Positions 1-13,700 are shown, counted from the stretch's first letter. The stretch: DNA of 64,000 nt from Salminus brasiliensis (GCF_030463535.1 NC_132891.1:6883122-6947121), one strand, 5' to 3'. Made by a program: numbers and translations. Notes: generated by a model from the letters alone, not told the origin.

Positions 1-870
1 CACTTACATTCTTCTTTCCCTGTGTGTGGGGGGGTTATGTTCCAAAAACAGTTCGATTTTTATTACTGTGACTTTAACACCATATATAATATGTAAATTA
101 CTTCTGTTTTGATTGGCTGCCCTGCATTGTTTTCAGAGGTGTTTCTAGACTACATGTTGTACTGGGGCACGTCTAGAATTAAGAGAGGCACAGCTGTACA
201 CTTCTCTTTGCTTAAAATAATGCTAGTTATTATTATTGTTAATATAATAATAATAATAACAATAATAATAATAATAATAATCATAGCTATTTTTACATAT
301 TATTAATATTATTATTACACAATGTGTGCATTTCCTCTACTATATGTGAACTATAGCTAGAAATTATAGTTAAATTGGCGATATTATGATGCTCATCACG
401 CAAGCTTGTGTTTTCAATGTCCCTTTACTAGCTAGCCTTTCAGTGGTGTAATTGGTAGCTTTCGTAGGTTAGATGGTGATACATGGCTAAAACCAAAACA
501 TATAGCTATCATTACATTTCCTATTGCGTGGCGACTTTCTTTAATAAATATTTCTGAATGTTCATTACTATGTGCAAAAAAACACAAAATAAGCCGGCTC
601 TGACTAAAGTGTTAGCTGCTCAAGATTTTGGAAAGACTCTGGGGCATTATGGGAAATGTTGTGCCTGTGGTAAATTTGATTGCACGTCCTGTAGTTCTGC
701 TCAGTAATACAGGATACATACATGTGCCTCAGTGGACTGGGTCTAATGATGCCCTTGATTGTTCCTAATTCAAAAGAAGTACTCCAGGCTGAAACACTCC
801 ACATAACTTCAGTGGGAATGGGCGGAGCTAATTAGTGAATATATGTTAAAACCGGCAGTATAGACTGTAT
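1..870 (+). repeat. Diverged dispersed repeat (paralogous to 31050-31310)
   Basis: Segments such as ACTGTGACTTTAACACCATA, GATTGGCT, and near 785 CCAGGCTGAAACACTCC followed by GGCGGAGCTAA match in order with 31125-31270, with extra sequence between. No coding potential. An ATT/AAT microsatellite occupies about 225-312. Confidence 0.45.
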
Positions 871-1325
871 TAAGCTCACATTCCAGGAAAATAAAATGTT
901 GGTTCAAAAGTCTGAAACAAATTATTATAATTTAGCCATAATTAGCCATAACATTAAAACCACCTGCCTAATCTTGTGGTGCATTAAGTTAGTTACCGTT
1001 AGCAAAAATTTACTGGAAAAAAGTTACAAAAAGTTATGTTATAGGTTTTATTGAAATTTACATTATGTAATAATAAAGAAATGGAAGAAATTAAAGCCTA
1101 ATTGTAAATCATCATTCTGCTTATATATGTATATTTAATTTGGTTTATACTAAGTGTAGCATTGCAACTCTGCACAACCCTGCTGGTACACTGCGTGTGT
1201 CTGGCTCCGCCCATGATTCGCAAAATCCTTATGCAACCTTTTCTTTGCTTATTGTTTGCCCCAGGTTAACATAGATCTCAAAATCATAATGCGGTCAATA
1301 TATTTACAAATATTATAGCTGTTGC

Positions 1326-1356
<31 letters not shown>

Positions 1357-1734
1357 GAATGAGAGATGAATTATGGAGTACCCCCCCCTCCCTTTCTTGC
1401 TGTGCCAGATTGTGTAGTGACACTCGAGGCTGTTGATTATTCAGCTGCACCTGTTCTGTTGTATGTTGCTCTCTTTTTCGGGGCAGCGGGGAGGGGGTCT
1501 CTCTGCAGACTTTCAGGAGCTCTTTACCTGAGGGGCTTGTCCCTCAACCTCGGCCCTCTTCTACCTTAAACACCATGAAAACACTGTGCTTTGAACTTCC
1601 CGGAATTGAGTGTGTCAGTCGGTTCTTACACACAAATCCAATGTGTTGTTAATGGAAGTGCTCTCTGTTGTCTGCATGTTTACTTCTTCTGGCTAGAGCC
1701 GTGTTGATGTAACACATTTAATTCATGTGCAACC
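871..1734. other. No gene seen; AT-rich DNA with (ATT)n
   Basis: AT-rich sequence with a clean (ATT)n run at about 1327-1357 and, at 945-972, a fragment resembling the end of the Tc1-like repeat at 34.6 kb (CATAACATTAAAACCACCTG). The rest is unassigned. Confidence 0.4.
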
Positions 1735-1950
1735 GAGAAACACAAGTATTGGGTTTCTTCTAAATTCAAGGGGATTAAAAAGAGTTGGTCCTGCTTTTGT
1801 TGGAGTAACTCTGGAGTCTCTATTGTCCAGGGAGGAAGGCTTTCTACTCCATTTTGGAGGAGCATTGCTGTGAGGATTTGATTGAATGCAGCGACAAAAG
1901 GGTTAGCGAGGTCAGGATGTTGGATGATCATCACCCCACCTCATTCACAG
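1735..1950 (-). mobile_element. MITE-like family copy, partial, reversed
   Basis: Reads the family backwards: AAGTATTGGG, then TTGTTGGAGTAACT, CCAGGGAGGAAGGC, GAGGTCAGGATGTTGG and CACCCCACCTCATTC. The terminal inverted repeat is degraded. Confidence 0.7.
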
Positions 1951-2171
1951 CCTGCACAGAACATCAACATACACAACCCCACTGAATCCACAAACACTGC
2001 TGATTATAATGTGAACACTGGTGCAATCAACTGAAAGCACTGCTATCCACAGTGCACATGAAAGGTGGGAATAGACATGCGTGTGACATCCTTGTGCAAA
2101 CGGAGCACTTAATGAACAAGAACACAAAAGACAAATCATCCGACTTTCATTTCTGGACACACACATTCACT

Positions 2172-2724
2172 ACATGTCCAAATGTTTGTGGACACATATT
2201 GTATTGAATGCATTCAGACACTTTTAAAGTTGCAGCCATTGCTGACAGCTTGTCTAGTCCCTGTGGATAAGTACTGCCAATGGAATAGGACTCTGTGGAG
2301 CAGATAAACATGAACCTTTTGGCACCATGCCTAATGCAAAGTGCGGGCTAGAGGGGTATAAAGCTCCACAGCTCAATGCTGGGGGGCTTTAAACGCCTCT
2401 AGCCCACACTTTACATAGAGAACAATGTTCTCTGGAATGATGGCTGATGCTCCATGAATACGTTTGGGATGGGGTGGGTTGGTGATCTTCCAAAATCCTG
2501 ATCTTACTAAAAGCTCTTGTCGCTGAATGCAATCACACAATTCCACAGCAATTCTACAGCAATGCTCCAGCTCCAAAATCTAGTAGAAAGCCTTCCTCCT
2601 TGGACAGTAGAGACAGTTACTCCAACAAAAGCAGGATAAACTATTTTTAATAGCCTTGGTTTCGTAAGAAACAGTGAATAAGCAGATGTCCCAATACTTC
2701 TGTCCTGTGCATATAGTGTAGTTT
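2172..2724 (+). mobile_element. MITE-like family copy, near full length
   Basis: Starts CTACATGTCCAAATGTTTG and ends GTCCCAATACTTCTGTCC plus ATATAGTGTAG, giving imperfect inverted ends. Internal blocks (GCATTCAG, AGCAGATAAACATGAACC, TTCTCTGGAATGATGG, CAACAAAAGCAGGATAAAC) recur in about twelve copies in this window. It has no transposase. The superfamily is not certain. Confidence 0.8.
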
Positions 2725-3289
2725 TTGAGAAAAGGTTCTTCTGATCTGATTCTTGTCTATCGCAGGATACAGGTAAGCACTGTGAGGATGAACCAGACTT
2801 GATCATAATCCACACTCACATGAACTAGAGTCTAATAAACAACGCAAAGGTCGGCTAAAGTGAACTGTTAGCCCATATTAACACTGCAGTGGTTAATTAG
2901 TGTTAATTCAATTCACTGTAAGAGTTCGTTCATCATGGGGGTGGTGGTGGTGGGGTTATTGTCCTCCTCTCATGGGGGAGAGCAGTCTAGACAGCTCGGT
3001 GGGAGTCAACCACTCTAACGACCTCGCAAACGTCACCAGACTAACAATAGTATATCTAATGCAAAGACAGACAGGAGCAGAGTGTGACTTATTCCAGCCA
3101 GCGAGGCACATGACGGACCCAGCTTTCATTGCATGATGAGTCAAAGGACTTTTAAAGCGTTTCATAATTGTGGAATTGCCCAGTCACATCCTGTAGGAAA
3201 GGTGGGGGGCAGGCCCAATCCACAGAAATGAATGGAGAACATACTGTAGTTAAACTGGTGGAAGACAAATCAACATCTTGTGAATATGA

Positions 3290-4035
3290 GGTGCAATTCT
3301 AGCAGTACTTGCCAGTCCAAGCTGGTCAGACTGGTGAAGCTGATTGACCAGCTTAGCTTTCGAGTTGATGTTTTTTATTTGAGTTTGAGGCTTTAGATGG
3401 TCTACCAGCATGTCCAACCTGACCAAGTAGTCAACCAGTATGATCAAGCTGGCTGACCAGGATATGCTAGTTGACTGGCATGACCAGTCTGACCACACTG
3501 GTCCACCAATATGACCAGCTTGACCAAACTAGTCAACCAGTATGACGTGGTTCATGACCAGCTTGGTCAAGTTGGTGATGCTGATAGACCAGACAGTCCA
3601 TGAAACTCACATAAACACATATGCTATGCTGGTAGCTGGTTTTAGATGGTCTAAGCTGGCCTTTGACGATGATCAAGGTCATGATCAGCCATCCGTGCAG
3701 TCAACACACACATACACACACTAGTAATCAAACATACACAGTGACAGTGAGCACACATGCCCAGAGCGGTATGCAGCGCAGGGCGAAGGGCCTTGCTCAA
3801 GGGCCCAACAGTGGCAGCTGACCAGCTTAGCATTTGTTTTGTCATTTGAGTTTGATGGTCTGGTGGGTAATCAGAATGATCACCTTGACCATCGTGGCCA
3901 AGTTGGTCATACTAGTGGACAGGTGTGGACAGGTGTGGTCATGCTGGTCATACTGGCTGACTAGCCAAGTCAAATTGGTCATGCTAAACCATCAAGAGCC
4001 AAACTGATCAACCAGCTAGGAAGTCTTTTCTTCAG
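3290..4035. repeat. Degenerate GGTCA/TGACC repeat block
   Basis: Dozens of imperfect TGGTCA, GACCAG and AACCAGTATGACC words in both orientations, forming partial palindromes; interrupted by a SINE at about 3700-3830. A second block of the same kind lies at 37530-37970. Confidence 0.7.
3700..3830 (-). mobile_element. tRNA-derived SINE (family A), 3' part, reversed
   Basis: Reverse complement of the tail seen at 59120-59260: CACACACACTAG, then GGGCCTTGCTCAAGGGCCCA and CAACAGTGGCAGCT. It is inserted in the GGTCA-rich block. Confidence 0.7.
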
Positions 4036-4331
4036 CAGGGTACAAAAGTAAGAGGACACATCTCAGCAGATATTTAGCAACGATTCTGTAAATCTGCACT
4101 GAAAATGGTCACGACTGTGTATCTAACAGTGCTTCCAAGCGTTAAAAATGCACTGGAAATGGACTATCAGTCACCAGCATTCTTATAAATCACTCCTAAA
4201 TATAGACATTCATTTATTAGCTGTCCAGGTCCCTCCAGACCCCAAACAATGTAGTGACTCATTACACCTTGCTGCGTAAAACCGGAACTTTCCCAAGCGT
4301 TTCCATCAGAAAGAGCCTGAATCAGTGTACT

Positions 4332-4341
4332 GAACCGATTC
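4332..4341 (+). promoter_or_regulatory. GAACCGATTC element, rnd1 upstream copy 1
   Basis: A perfect copy of the 10-mer, preceded by TGAATCAGTGTACT, about 410 bp before the TATA box. No factor is assigned. Confidence 0.4.
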
Positions 4342-4713
4342 CTTCCAAAGGATCGAGTTGTTTTCGTACTCTGTAAAATGATGCTATGCGAAGCTGCCGT
4401 TCGTACTATTGGTGTCTGACTAGCCTCCCTACGTAGAAAGCCCAGATGACAAAACGACGTTGATTCAACATGAAATAAACATCAGGAAACAACTGATCAC
4501 TGAATCAAACTTGCTTCTGGAATTGATTCAGCGTACCCCGTCAATTTGCTACCTTAGATTTGTATAAGGTTAAATTGTGAAATATCAACATTATTAATAA
4601 TATTATTAAAAGGAGGCTAACATACCTACAAAAAAGTCTGATACACGTTTGAGACTCAAAAATCAATTCCACTGATTCGTGGGAAAGAGTCGGTTCGCTC
4701 TTCCCTGGAGAAA

Positions 4714-4723
4714 GAACCGATTC
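4714..4723 (+). promoter_or_regulatory. GAACCGATTC element, rnd1 upstream copy 2
   Basis: A perfect copy, 23 bp before the TATA box, with an opposing GTCGGTTCG at 4689-4697 forming an imperfect inverted pair across TCCCTGGAG. Confidence 0.45.
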
Positions 4724-4746
4724 GTCCGCGAGTCGAACATGTCCGG

Positions 4747-4754
4747 TATAAAAG
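4747..4754 (+). promoter_or_regulatory. rnd1: TATA box of rnd1
   Basis: TATAAAAG followed by GGGCGC, about 110 bp before the initiator codon. Sequence and spacing match a canonical core promoter, suggesting a focused, inducible start. Confidence 0.75.
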
Positions 4755-4863
4755 GGCGCAGCGTCTCAGTCCAGACAAATCAGCTGCGGGCAACGAGCGA
4801 GAAAGCTCGGACCTGCTGTTTTCGGATCTTTTTCGTTTTGGTCTTAAACCGTCGAAAGCGAGC

Positions 4864-4983
4864 ATGAAGGAAAGAAGGAACACGCAGCCCTTGGTGGTCA
4901 GATGTAAACTGGTCCTGGTTGGAGATGTACAGTGTGGGAAAACCGCCATGCTGCAAGTTTTGGCCAAGGACTGCTATCCAGAG
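4864..4983 (+). CDS. rnd1: rnd1 coding exon 1 (residues 1-40)
   Basis: Begins at the ATG of [10 protein letters not shown] and ends ...KDCYPE before donor GTTAGT at 4984. It carries the P-loop. The start fits the RND1 N-terminus and lies about 110 bp after a TATA box. Intron 1 (4984-5589) shows nothing recognisable. Confidence 0.95.
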
Positions 4984-7900
4984 GTTAGTGCTGCATGCGT
5001 TTGCCAATGAATTGACAAGGCTGAAGTTCTTCCAAGAGCCTCTTTCCCCAAATTCCCATTCCACCTTAATTCTGCGTTCTGGCGAATGTACGTGCTGCAC
5101 CATTTAAGGTGGAACGGGATAATTAGACTAAGAAGCCAACTTGTAATGCCTTGTAATGAATGGTGCATGCACTAACATGCATCCCCCAGCTAACCTGTTG
5201 TTTTAGGGGGGTCTTGTCTATTGAGTGCATCTGGGTTCTCACTGATGGTGCCTTGTGCAGAAATTCCTTATCCCAGTCTTTAGCTATAAGGATTTAAAGG
5301 AATGGTTGGTTTGCTGTTTTTACATATGCATGCTTGTACTGCCTATTGCATGGTGAGAAATGGTATATTAATAAAAGGGTATCTGAGGGTATGTTCTATC
5401 ACTCTCCATGGTTCTGCATTACCCTATATTTGCTTTTTCTCAGTAATAAGAAGAATGCATTAGAGATGGAGGCTCATACAGTGCCCTTTGCCCATTCCCT
5501 CTATCTGTCCACAGCATAAGCTTTGTGTTTGGGGTTTCTGGGCAGTGTGGCTTGCACTGATAAGGGTGTTGTGATGTTGTGTTCCACAGACGTATGTCCC
5601 CACTGTGTTCGAGAATTACACAGCATGTCTGGAGCTCGATGACCAGCGTGTGGAGTTAAGCTTGTGGGACACATCAGGTAAGACCTAACCTGCCATCCTG
5701 ATAGTATGAAAAATGGACAAATGAACATGCTATAATACTGTCATCCCTTCACCATTGGTCATGCAAGTGGGAGAGCATTACAAGGGTTCCAGGGGTTTTT
5801 CTATATATCGACGTGATCCTGTGCATGGTGCATGTTGTGGACGATCAGCAGGATTTAGAGTCTTATCCGAACCATCATAGCATAGACCTGCACTGCATGC
5901 AACATAACATCAGTCATCTCGCCCTAGACAGTCAGGTAACATGAGGTGAAGGCAACTAACATGCAGGCTCAGTTGGGATGTCACGCTGCACTGTAGAAAG
6001 GAACACAAGCATTAGGTCTGAGTGATGGTTTTCAGTGAGCGTCCCTCATCTGTAAGCGTGTTATCAGCTCAAGTGACCTTTGAAGTGAGCTAGTACACCG
6101 TGGTGAGAATGCCGATTTGGGCATGTTGCAGCTTCACCTCAGTCTGTGGGTGATTTGTGGGTGCGTATTTGCACACGAGCGATTGATCCAGCATTTGAGG
6201 TGACTTAAAGCGGTGTGTTTGAGCTTCTCTGAGCATCTTATTGATTTATACCAAAAAGATGCAGCAGTGTAAAAATGGGTGATTGCCAATAGGGGTGTCG
6301 TAATCGGACAAGATCAGAATTGGACCCTTTTGATTTTGGCAGATGTGTGCTGCCGTTGTGTATTTCAGTGTAGATCTTTATTTGATTACATTTCATTTAA
6401 ATAGAATAAACCGTTTTTTCATTTAATAATTTAAAATGCCTGTTTGGCCCATTAAAGAGCAGCTAAGGCTATTCACATGGCTAATAGAAACTACTGGAAA
6501 TGGGTTAGTGTGAATCACTGGCTTGTTAAAGTTTTTTTTATTTAAGTAGAACAGCCAATACAAATTACCCATGAGCCAACTGGGCTGTAAAAACTTGAAA
6601 TCTATGCCCGTGGACTCAAACAGAACCAAAGATGACCACAAGATGATCTCAAAAGAATAGTTCAATCACAAAATATGGCTTATAGAGACCAGTTCAATGG
6701 ATAGTTGAGTAGAGTAGAGATGCACAGTGATATTGGATTCATATCAATATCAACTCATTAGTTTTTAGTAATAATTAGCATCTGACAAACGCTCAGAATC
6801 TTTCATATTATTATTATTGTATAATGATGTATTCATAAAAAATATCTGCATTAAAGAAAAAGTTTACTGGATCGCTGGTTCAAGTCCCGGTCATGCTGCT
6901 GGCCATCTGCAGCCGAGGCCCCGAGAGAGCACAATTGGGCTTGCTCTCTCCAGGGTGGGTACATGGCACTCTCCTCCCACATCGCTTCGTTGCGGTGCTG
7001 GCCGTCACTGCCACCTGTGAGGTGGTGCGTCGAAGCTGGGTATACAGCGCTTCCCTCCAGGTGCGTTGGTTGCCCGGTAATGTTGCATCGGCGGCAGTTT
7101 GGAAAATGAGAGGCTTGACTGCGTCTTTTGTTGGAGGGGGGGGTGTGTTGGTCCGTCCTCAGTAGTGTCGGGAGAGAGTACGTACGGGTTGGGTAATTTA
7201 ATTGGCGGTAAAAATGAAAATTAATAAGAAAAAAAATATTTAGTGCACTAATTTTAACGTATATCAATGCATTAGAATATTTCTATGTTTTATAAGTGTC
7301 TGTGTATGGGCATGGGCAGATATGCTACTCATGTACTAAAACATTAACGTATATCTACTTAAGCTAAATAAATCCATCCGTTTTCAACAGTTTACAATGT
7401 TTTTCCCCTCATTAATTACATGCATGTTTCTCTTAATTACAAATGCAAATGGCTCCTCCAGGCTTAAATCAAGTACTGTATTCAAATTAGGTGAGGCCGC
7501 CCCAGTCGTCTTGATTTCATTAGGCAAACTGCACAAACCAGTTCACACTGCAAGCCTGAACAGTAACACTAACGCTCATTATCTATGCTAATGCTAGACT
7601 CCTGCTGCTGGAGAGAGGCACACGTAAATGCAACAGATGCTCTTTGTGCAGTGAAAGCTTTTTTTTTTAAGAAAAGCTCACATGTTGGGTGGAGTCTTGA
7701 GTCATCAAGGCCCATCATTCTGGTCAAACTGGTCAGGAGTAAACTAGGGTGTAGTAAACTTTGTGAGTAGTTATTGCAATACTGGCAGTGCTGAAATCAC
7801 ATATGGAAAATGAGCCCTCTAACAAATTACACACTATTTTACTGAACGCTCTGAGCATCCTGACCAATCAGAATTTACAATGAGTTTCTCTGGCTATTGT

Positions 7901-10749
7901 CAGTGTTTTTGTAATCCCAGCAAAAGCAAGTGTACAGTGTTCTACTTAGAGGTGGGTAATATTTTAAGTGAGGTACCTTTATGTGTATTATGCTTGTACA
8001 GTTCAGTGTAAGAGTTAAGTGCCCAACAGTGGCAGCTTGGTGGGGATACAAACCCACAACCTAGTGATCAATATCCCAGTGTGCCAACCACTGAGCTGCC
8101 ACCACTGCCCCATCATTAGCCTAGTAGACAGTAAGCTAACACCAGGTAACAGCACTACTGGCCATTGGGACACCACACAATGTGGAAAACTAGGGTTTGA
8201 TTTCCATGCTGGACGACTATGTTGCACTACACCAGTAAGAAGCCTTGGGCAATACTCCTAACACTACAGTGGCCCACCTCTGTAATACCTTGTAACCTTG
8301 CAAATCTCCCTGGATAAAAATGTCATAAATGTTAATAATGAGTCCTGTTTATAATGAGTCCTGGACGTAGTGCTGCAAAATATGAATAGCAATAATTGCA
8401 TGTATTTATGGTGATGAAATATTTTTACTATTGTTCCATCATGAGAAAACTCTGAATGGTTGTGCTCTGTTTTCGGTGTGTGTATTTGTGTGTGTGTGTT
8501 TGCTTTGCTATCAGCTGTTGAATGCGGTCAGGAGCTGAGAGAGCACATGGGCATTGAGTCAGTTTGGATGTCCCGAGGGCATCCTGTTGTAGCCTGTTGA
8601 CCTGATTATAGTGAACCGTGTTAGTCTGTGGCGCTTGTGTCCGCATCCCTAGTGCTGGCAGCTGACACATCTGGAACGTTGAGTGGAAACACAGACTGGA
8701 ATGTGTGTAAGGAAGTGTAATCGTTCAATGTTTGAATATTTTAATATTTTGTTTAGTTAAACAACAGACATCAACAGAGAACCAGGAAGGCCACAGAAAT
8801 GGTGTCCTACGAAATATGGATTAGTATTATCAGTGTGAGTTAACTAGGGCTGTAGCGGTACTCAAGATCAGGGATTGGTTCACATTCCTGTTATTCTCTC
8901 TGCGAGATAGTTATACTCCTAAATCCGTACATAGTGATACTACTACATAGTGAAATCCACTACAATTCCCACAATACCCTGCAAATTCAAACTTTACTTG
9001 CTAACAGTTTACAGTTTAAGATTTCTGAGTGGAACTTTGCTAGTGGTTCTGTTAACACTTAGACAGCTACACCACCCATGAAAGCCCCTTTTATTAATGG
9101 AGTCTGCTGTGGGCCAGTACTGAAGGTACAGAGACACAGTGCTGTGGCCATATCATCCACCCTTGTATGAAACACACACTATACTCTGAAAAGCTCATTG
9201 TGGCGCAGTTTATTTGATAATGATGTCATAGCATCCACCCTTAGATGATGGCCACAATATGCTGTAATAAAAGCTCATTGTGACGTAGAGGATCTGATAA
9301 TTATGTCATAGCATCCACCCTTAGATGATGGCCACAATATGCTGTAATAAAAGCTCATTGTGACGCAGATATTCTGATAATGATGTCATAGCATCCACCC
9401 TTAGATGATGGCCACAATATGCTGTAATAAAAGCTCATTGTGATGTAGAGTATCTGATAATGATGTCATAGCATCCACCCTTAGATGATGGCCACAATAT
9501 GCTGTAATAAAAGCTCATTGTGACGCAGTTTATCTGATAATGATGTCATAGCATTCACCCTCGGATTAAACCCACACTATACTCATTGTGACGCAGTTTA
9601 TCGTGATAACTAGGGCACATCGTCTCATCCCCCAGCCGTAAACTCAACAACAGCATTCCTTTCTTTAGCACCGGGGTGTTGTCTGGGTATCTGCAGACAG
9701 TGCAGTGTGTTTGATGAGTCCTAGGTCTAAACGAAGTCGTCTGTATGCGCAATATGTCTGCGAGTCTGCGTGTGTCTCCTACTAATTCAGCGCACATGCG
9801 CCAGTATCAGAGAGGCTAAAGGAAACGCAGGCCGCTGGGACACCTCCTGTCTTTAATCTCAGCCCTCGCTTTCTGATCTGATTGGTGTGTTTGGAGACGC
9901 GCCAGCCCAGGGGCAGAGGGTGCTTTAAGGGATGAGCGCGAGGTTTGGGAGGGGATGAGAGGGCAGAGCCGGGATCCAGACAGCTTTCAGCCGCTCGCCC
10001 CGGCCTGCGAGCGCAGAATTAGAGCACTTTTCCTGACTGGCTTTTTGTTTCCACTGATAGTTGTTAAAGCTAGACTCTCTAGACCTACTTTTTAGACAGT
10101 GTGTCAGGGAAAGGTCTTTAAAATGGATCATTTTATGATTTAATATGGCACAATACGGCAAAATAAGCTTATTTGTATTACAGTGTTTTGTAGTTTTTGA
10201 AGTTGAAATTCAGAAATTGCAAAACTAAGGGAAATTTTATAAAAGCCCATGGCAAACTTTAGGATTTATTTATGATATATTTATTTATTTAAAGGAAAAA
10301 CTGTTAACAATTAATTCAAACATTGTCATAATGGGCTTATGTCATATTGGTATAGATGATGCCATCATTGGCTGACATCCAGTCATCTAATCAGCTAGTA
10401 TGCAGTAGTTATTTACAGCTACGACCGAAATGGGTCCCTATTTACATTTTAGGGCACTATTGCCATTTTTCTCTCAGCATCATAATCACGGAATAGTGGA
10501 ATAGTGGAAGACTACAATCTCTACAATCTACTACAAACAGCGTAGCTCACTACATTAGCTGAATGTGGACCAAAATGCATTGCAAGTCTCTCTGTTACTA
10601 AGCAAGAGACTGTAAAACGAAATGGAGCCAACATTTGCTCATATAAGCATGTGATAGTTACAAACCACTGGATGCCCAGAATTTGAGATATTTTCCCATG
10701 TAGTTTATTAACAGTAGGCCTAGGTTGCTCAGCAATATAATCAATACAG

Positions 10750-10799
<50 letters not shown>

Positions 10800-13700
10800 A
10801 GCTTTAAACGTGGTTCAGCGCAACCGTGAAAGGTGAAGAAGCGTCTGAATTTATGTGTGCTTTTACTGCTCGTTAGTAAAGGGCTCCTCTCTATATAGCG
10901 GAACCCTAATGAGGAAGTAGGGATCCGTTTCAGTCACAGACATAGAAAAGTATATTTTTAAAAAATTAAAAAAATGTAAAGATTCACAAAATTCATAATT
11001 TGATAAGATACATTTTTACATACAAGTGAAAAACTGTGCCTGACAGTATGTGTCATGTTAACATGTTATTTTATTATTTTCATAATATGGCCAATATTGT
11101 ATATAAATGTGCTAGCCACAAGCTAATAAGATAGCCACAAGCTACTGTACTCTTATGTGGATTGCTCCTTTCCTTTCTGCTGTTGATTTTGAGGTGAGTT
11201 TCTGAGTGGAGGGATGGTCTGTGCTCATTATGGGCTTGATTATGTATCATTGTTCAGGCTTCATGCAGGGTAATCAGTATTAAAAGTTAATTGAAGAGTA
11301 AATTGAATTGGGAGGCGTATATTAAACAGTGCAGTGTGCTTTAACAGTGACTTTTTATAGGCCTTGTGTTCGATTTTCAGATCACGATTTTGAAGCATCA
11401 CAGCTGCACTTTGCAGTAGTTTCAAAAATAACTGACCATAAAGGGTCGATAGAACAGCCCAGGCGTCAGGTGCGCAGAGCATGGATGAGCACTTGGTCAC
11501 CTGTAAAATGAATTTGCTTAAAACTATTGATTAAAATCAATATTGTGCTTCAGGTTATTGTGCATTAGGGAGCGTCTGAGAGATTTATACATATTAACAA
11601 ATGAGGCCTGCAGGCTTCAGAAACAGACACTCTCATTGCCTGAGAACCATTTTTGGCTTACTGGCTTTACAAGAAGGGAAATTTAGAAAGATCACAGGGG
11701 CTTTGGGGAACGGCTGTAGCAGAAAATGAGTCTACACTGAGTTCAGTGGATTATGTGTGATAATGGATTTTATTAGAGATATTAATACCTTAAAGATAAT
11801 ATATATTATAAAGATATTTATATATTTGGGTTTTTTTTTGTTGGTTTTACTTCATAGAAGTTGTCACTTTTAAATTTCTAATTTCTAAGGGTTTGATTGG
11901 ATTCATTTGATTAACTGGAGTCCACTTCACATCATAATGGGACCCACAGTGGGCTGGCACGTGGGTTGTGATTTGGAGTTGCTTTATGCGATTATTTTTT
12001 TTCCCACCGGCTTTGCGCACTGTGCCGGGGTGTTAAGACGCCCGAACGAGGCCTCGTTATTAGGCTTCTTCAGATTGATTGGACCGACCTCATCATCATG
12101 TTTCCAAGCGGCCCTCTTTGAGGCTCAGCTTGGATTTATGGGCGAAAATCAATTCCCTCACTAAATCAGGGCGGCCAACTAGACCTGCCGCAAGGCTGCA
12201 GGAATATGGGCGGCTGTAGTAGTCCAAATCTGGAGCCTGTAGATCACTTGCAGCAAGGTATTGGCACTAGACTGGCTGTTATTATGTTAATGGCAATACA
12301 TTCCTGTAAATGTGACGGCCACAGCTGCAGCATGTGAGGATTATGAGTGATGACTGAGCGGAGGTGTATAGCACCCCATTAGCACATTAGCACAGAGAGT
12401 AGATTAATGAGTGCTTTTCTAATGGAGGTGTTGATGGGATGAGAAGAGGGAACGTGTGAGCATCTCACAGATGACCCCTGTGAAGGGGGAATCCCCAAAA
12501 GGTCACGACTAGCCCCTTCACAGCAAGAGGGGGCATTCTTTGTTCAATTCCCACTTGGGGCCGTGGTGGAATCTTTGCCGTGCATCTTGGTTAAGGCAGG
12601 GGGGCTTGACTGAGGAGGAGCTCGTTGGGGAATGTGTCAGGACTTGTTCCCATCGATCTTTAATGGCTATGGGGAGGAGGGTGGGCTGTGCTCACCATTT
12701 TGTTCCTTAACCCTGATACTCAGCTCCTTTGTAAGCACTGACCTCTCCCAGCCCTCTTCGCTTGCATTTAGATGAGCTCTGGAGTGCTGATTAATTCCAA
12801 GAGATTTCAGCACTGGGTGGTGTCTGACTCTTGGGCGTCTTTTCATCATGCCTCTTAAACCCTCTTAAACTTTAAGGGGTGTATATGTGGACCTACTTCA
12901 GCTCCTAACTCTCATAACGTACATATTTGTGTCATGGTAGCTAGCAAATAATGAGATTTCTATTCAAATAACTCCCTGATACTGATGAGACTATTTTGAG
13001 TATTGAAATATGCAGTGGTGAATCATGACTATTAAAGATAGGTCTTTAGTTTGGCCTAATTCCTGCTAGCCTCCCTATGGGACGGGGACATTTCAGACCG
13101 CTCTGTAAGACAATCATTTATTATAAGTTTGTGAAGATATTGACATTTCGCTGCTGAATAAATTAGTAACTTTACAGAAGAAGGAAAGACCTTCTTCACT
13201 TTGGAAGTCAATGTAAGATTTTATTCTTCTATTTATTGGTCTGTTCATCATGATTTTTTGACACAATGCAAAGATCAACTGACAGATTCACTCAATCTGT
13301 CTAAGAGTAAAAAATGCAATTTTTATTTTGTATTGTTTTCCATTTGTAGTGTCAATCATATTCACAGTCACTGATGTGTAAAATGTCCAGAAGGCCTAGT
13401 CTAAATAAGTAATAATACATTTCTATTAAATTGTCCACTGAAAACCTGTGGTTAGTACATTTCTCAGTTCCTAATTTTTCTTGTAGTTAAATCAAGGCCA
13501 GACCAATAAGAGAGCCCATTTAGCTACATTTGTCTGGATATTACTGGGTAAAAATAATTGGATATTTTACAGATCAATGTAAAATATTAAGCCCTTTTGC
13601 TTCCAAATAAAACCTAACAATGAAATTAGTGTATTACAGTAAAACATGGCGTTTCAATATATTTGCATCATTCTATATAATAAAATATACATGTATGCAT

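Larger units (their letters stand above)
4250..4863 (+). promoter_or_regulatory. rnd1: rnd1 promoter and 5' UTR
   Basis: This interval lies directly upstream of the rnd1 ATG, is free of the repeats that fill the preceding 4 kb and becomes CpG-richer towards the gene. It contains a TATA box at 4747-4754 and two copies of GAACCGATTC (4332-4341, 4714-4723). A start site near 4775-4785 would give a 5' UTR of about 80 nt; this is inferred from TATA spacing, not seen. Confidence 0.7.

Noticed and set aside
6851..7267. 138-codon ORF in rnd1 intron 2
   Set aside because: Lies entirely over a SINE.
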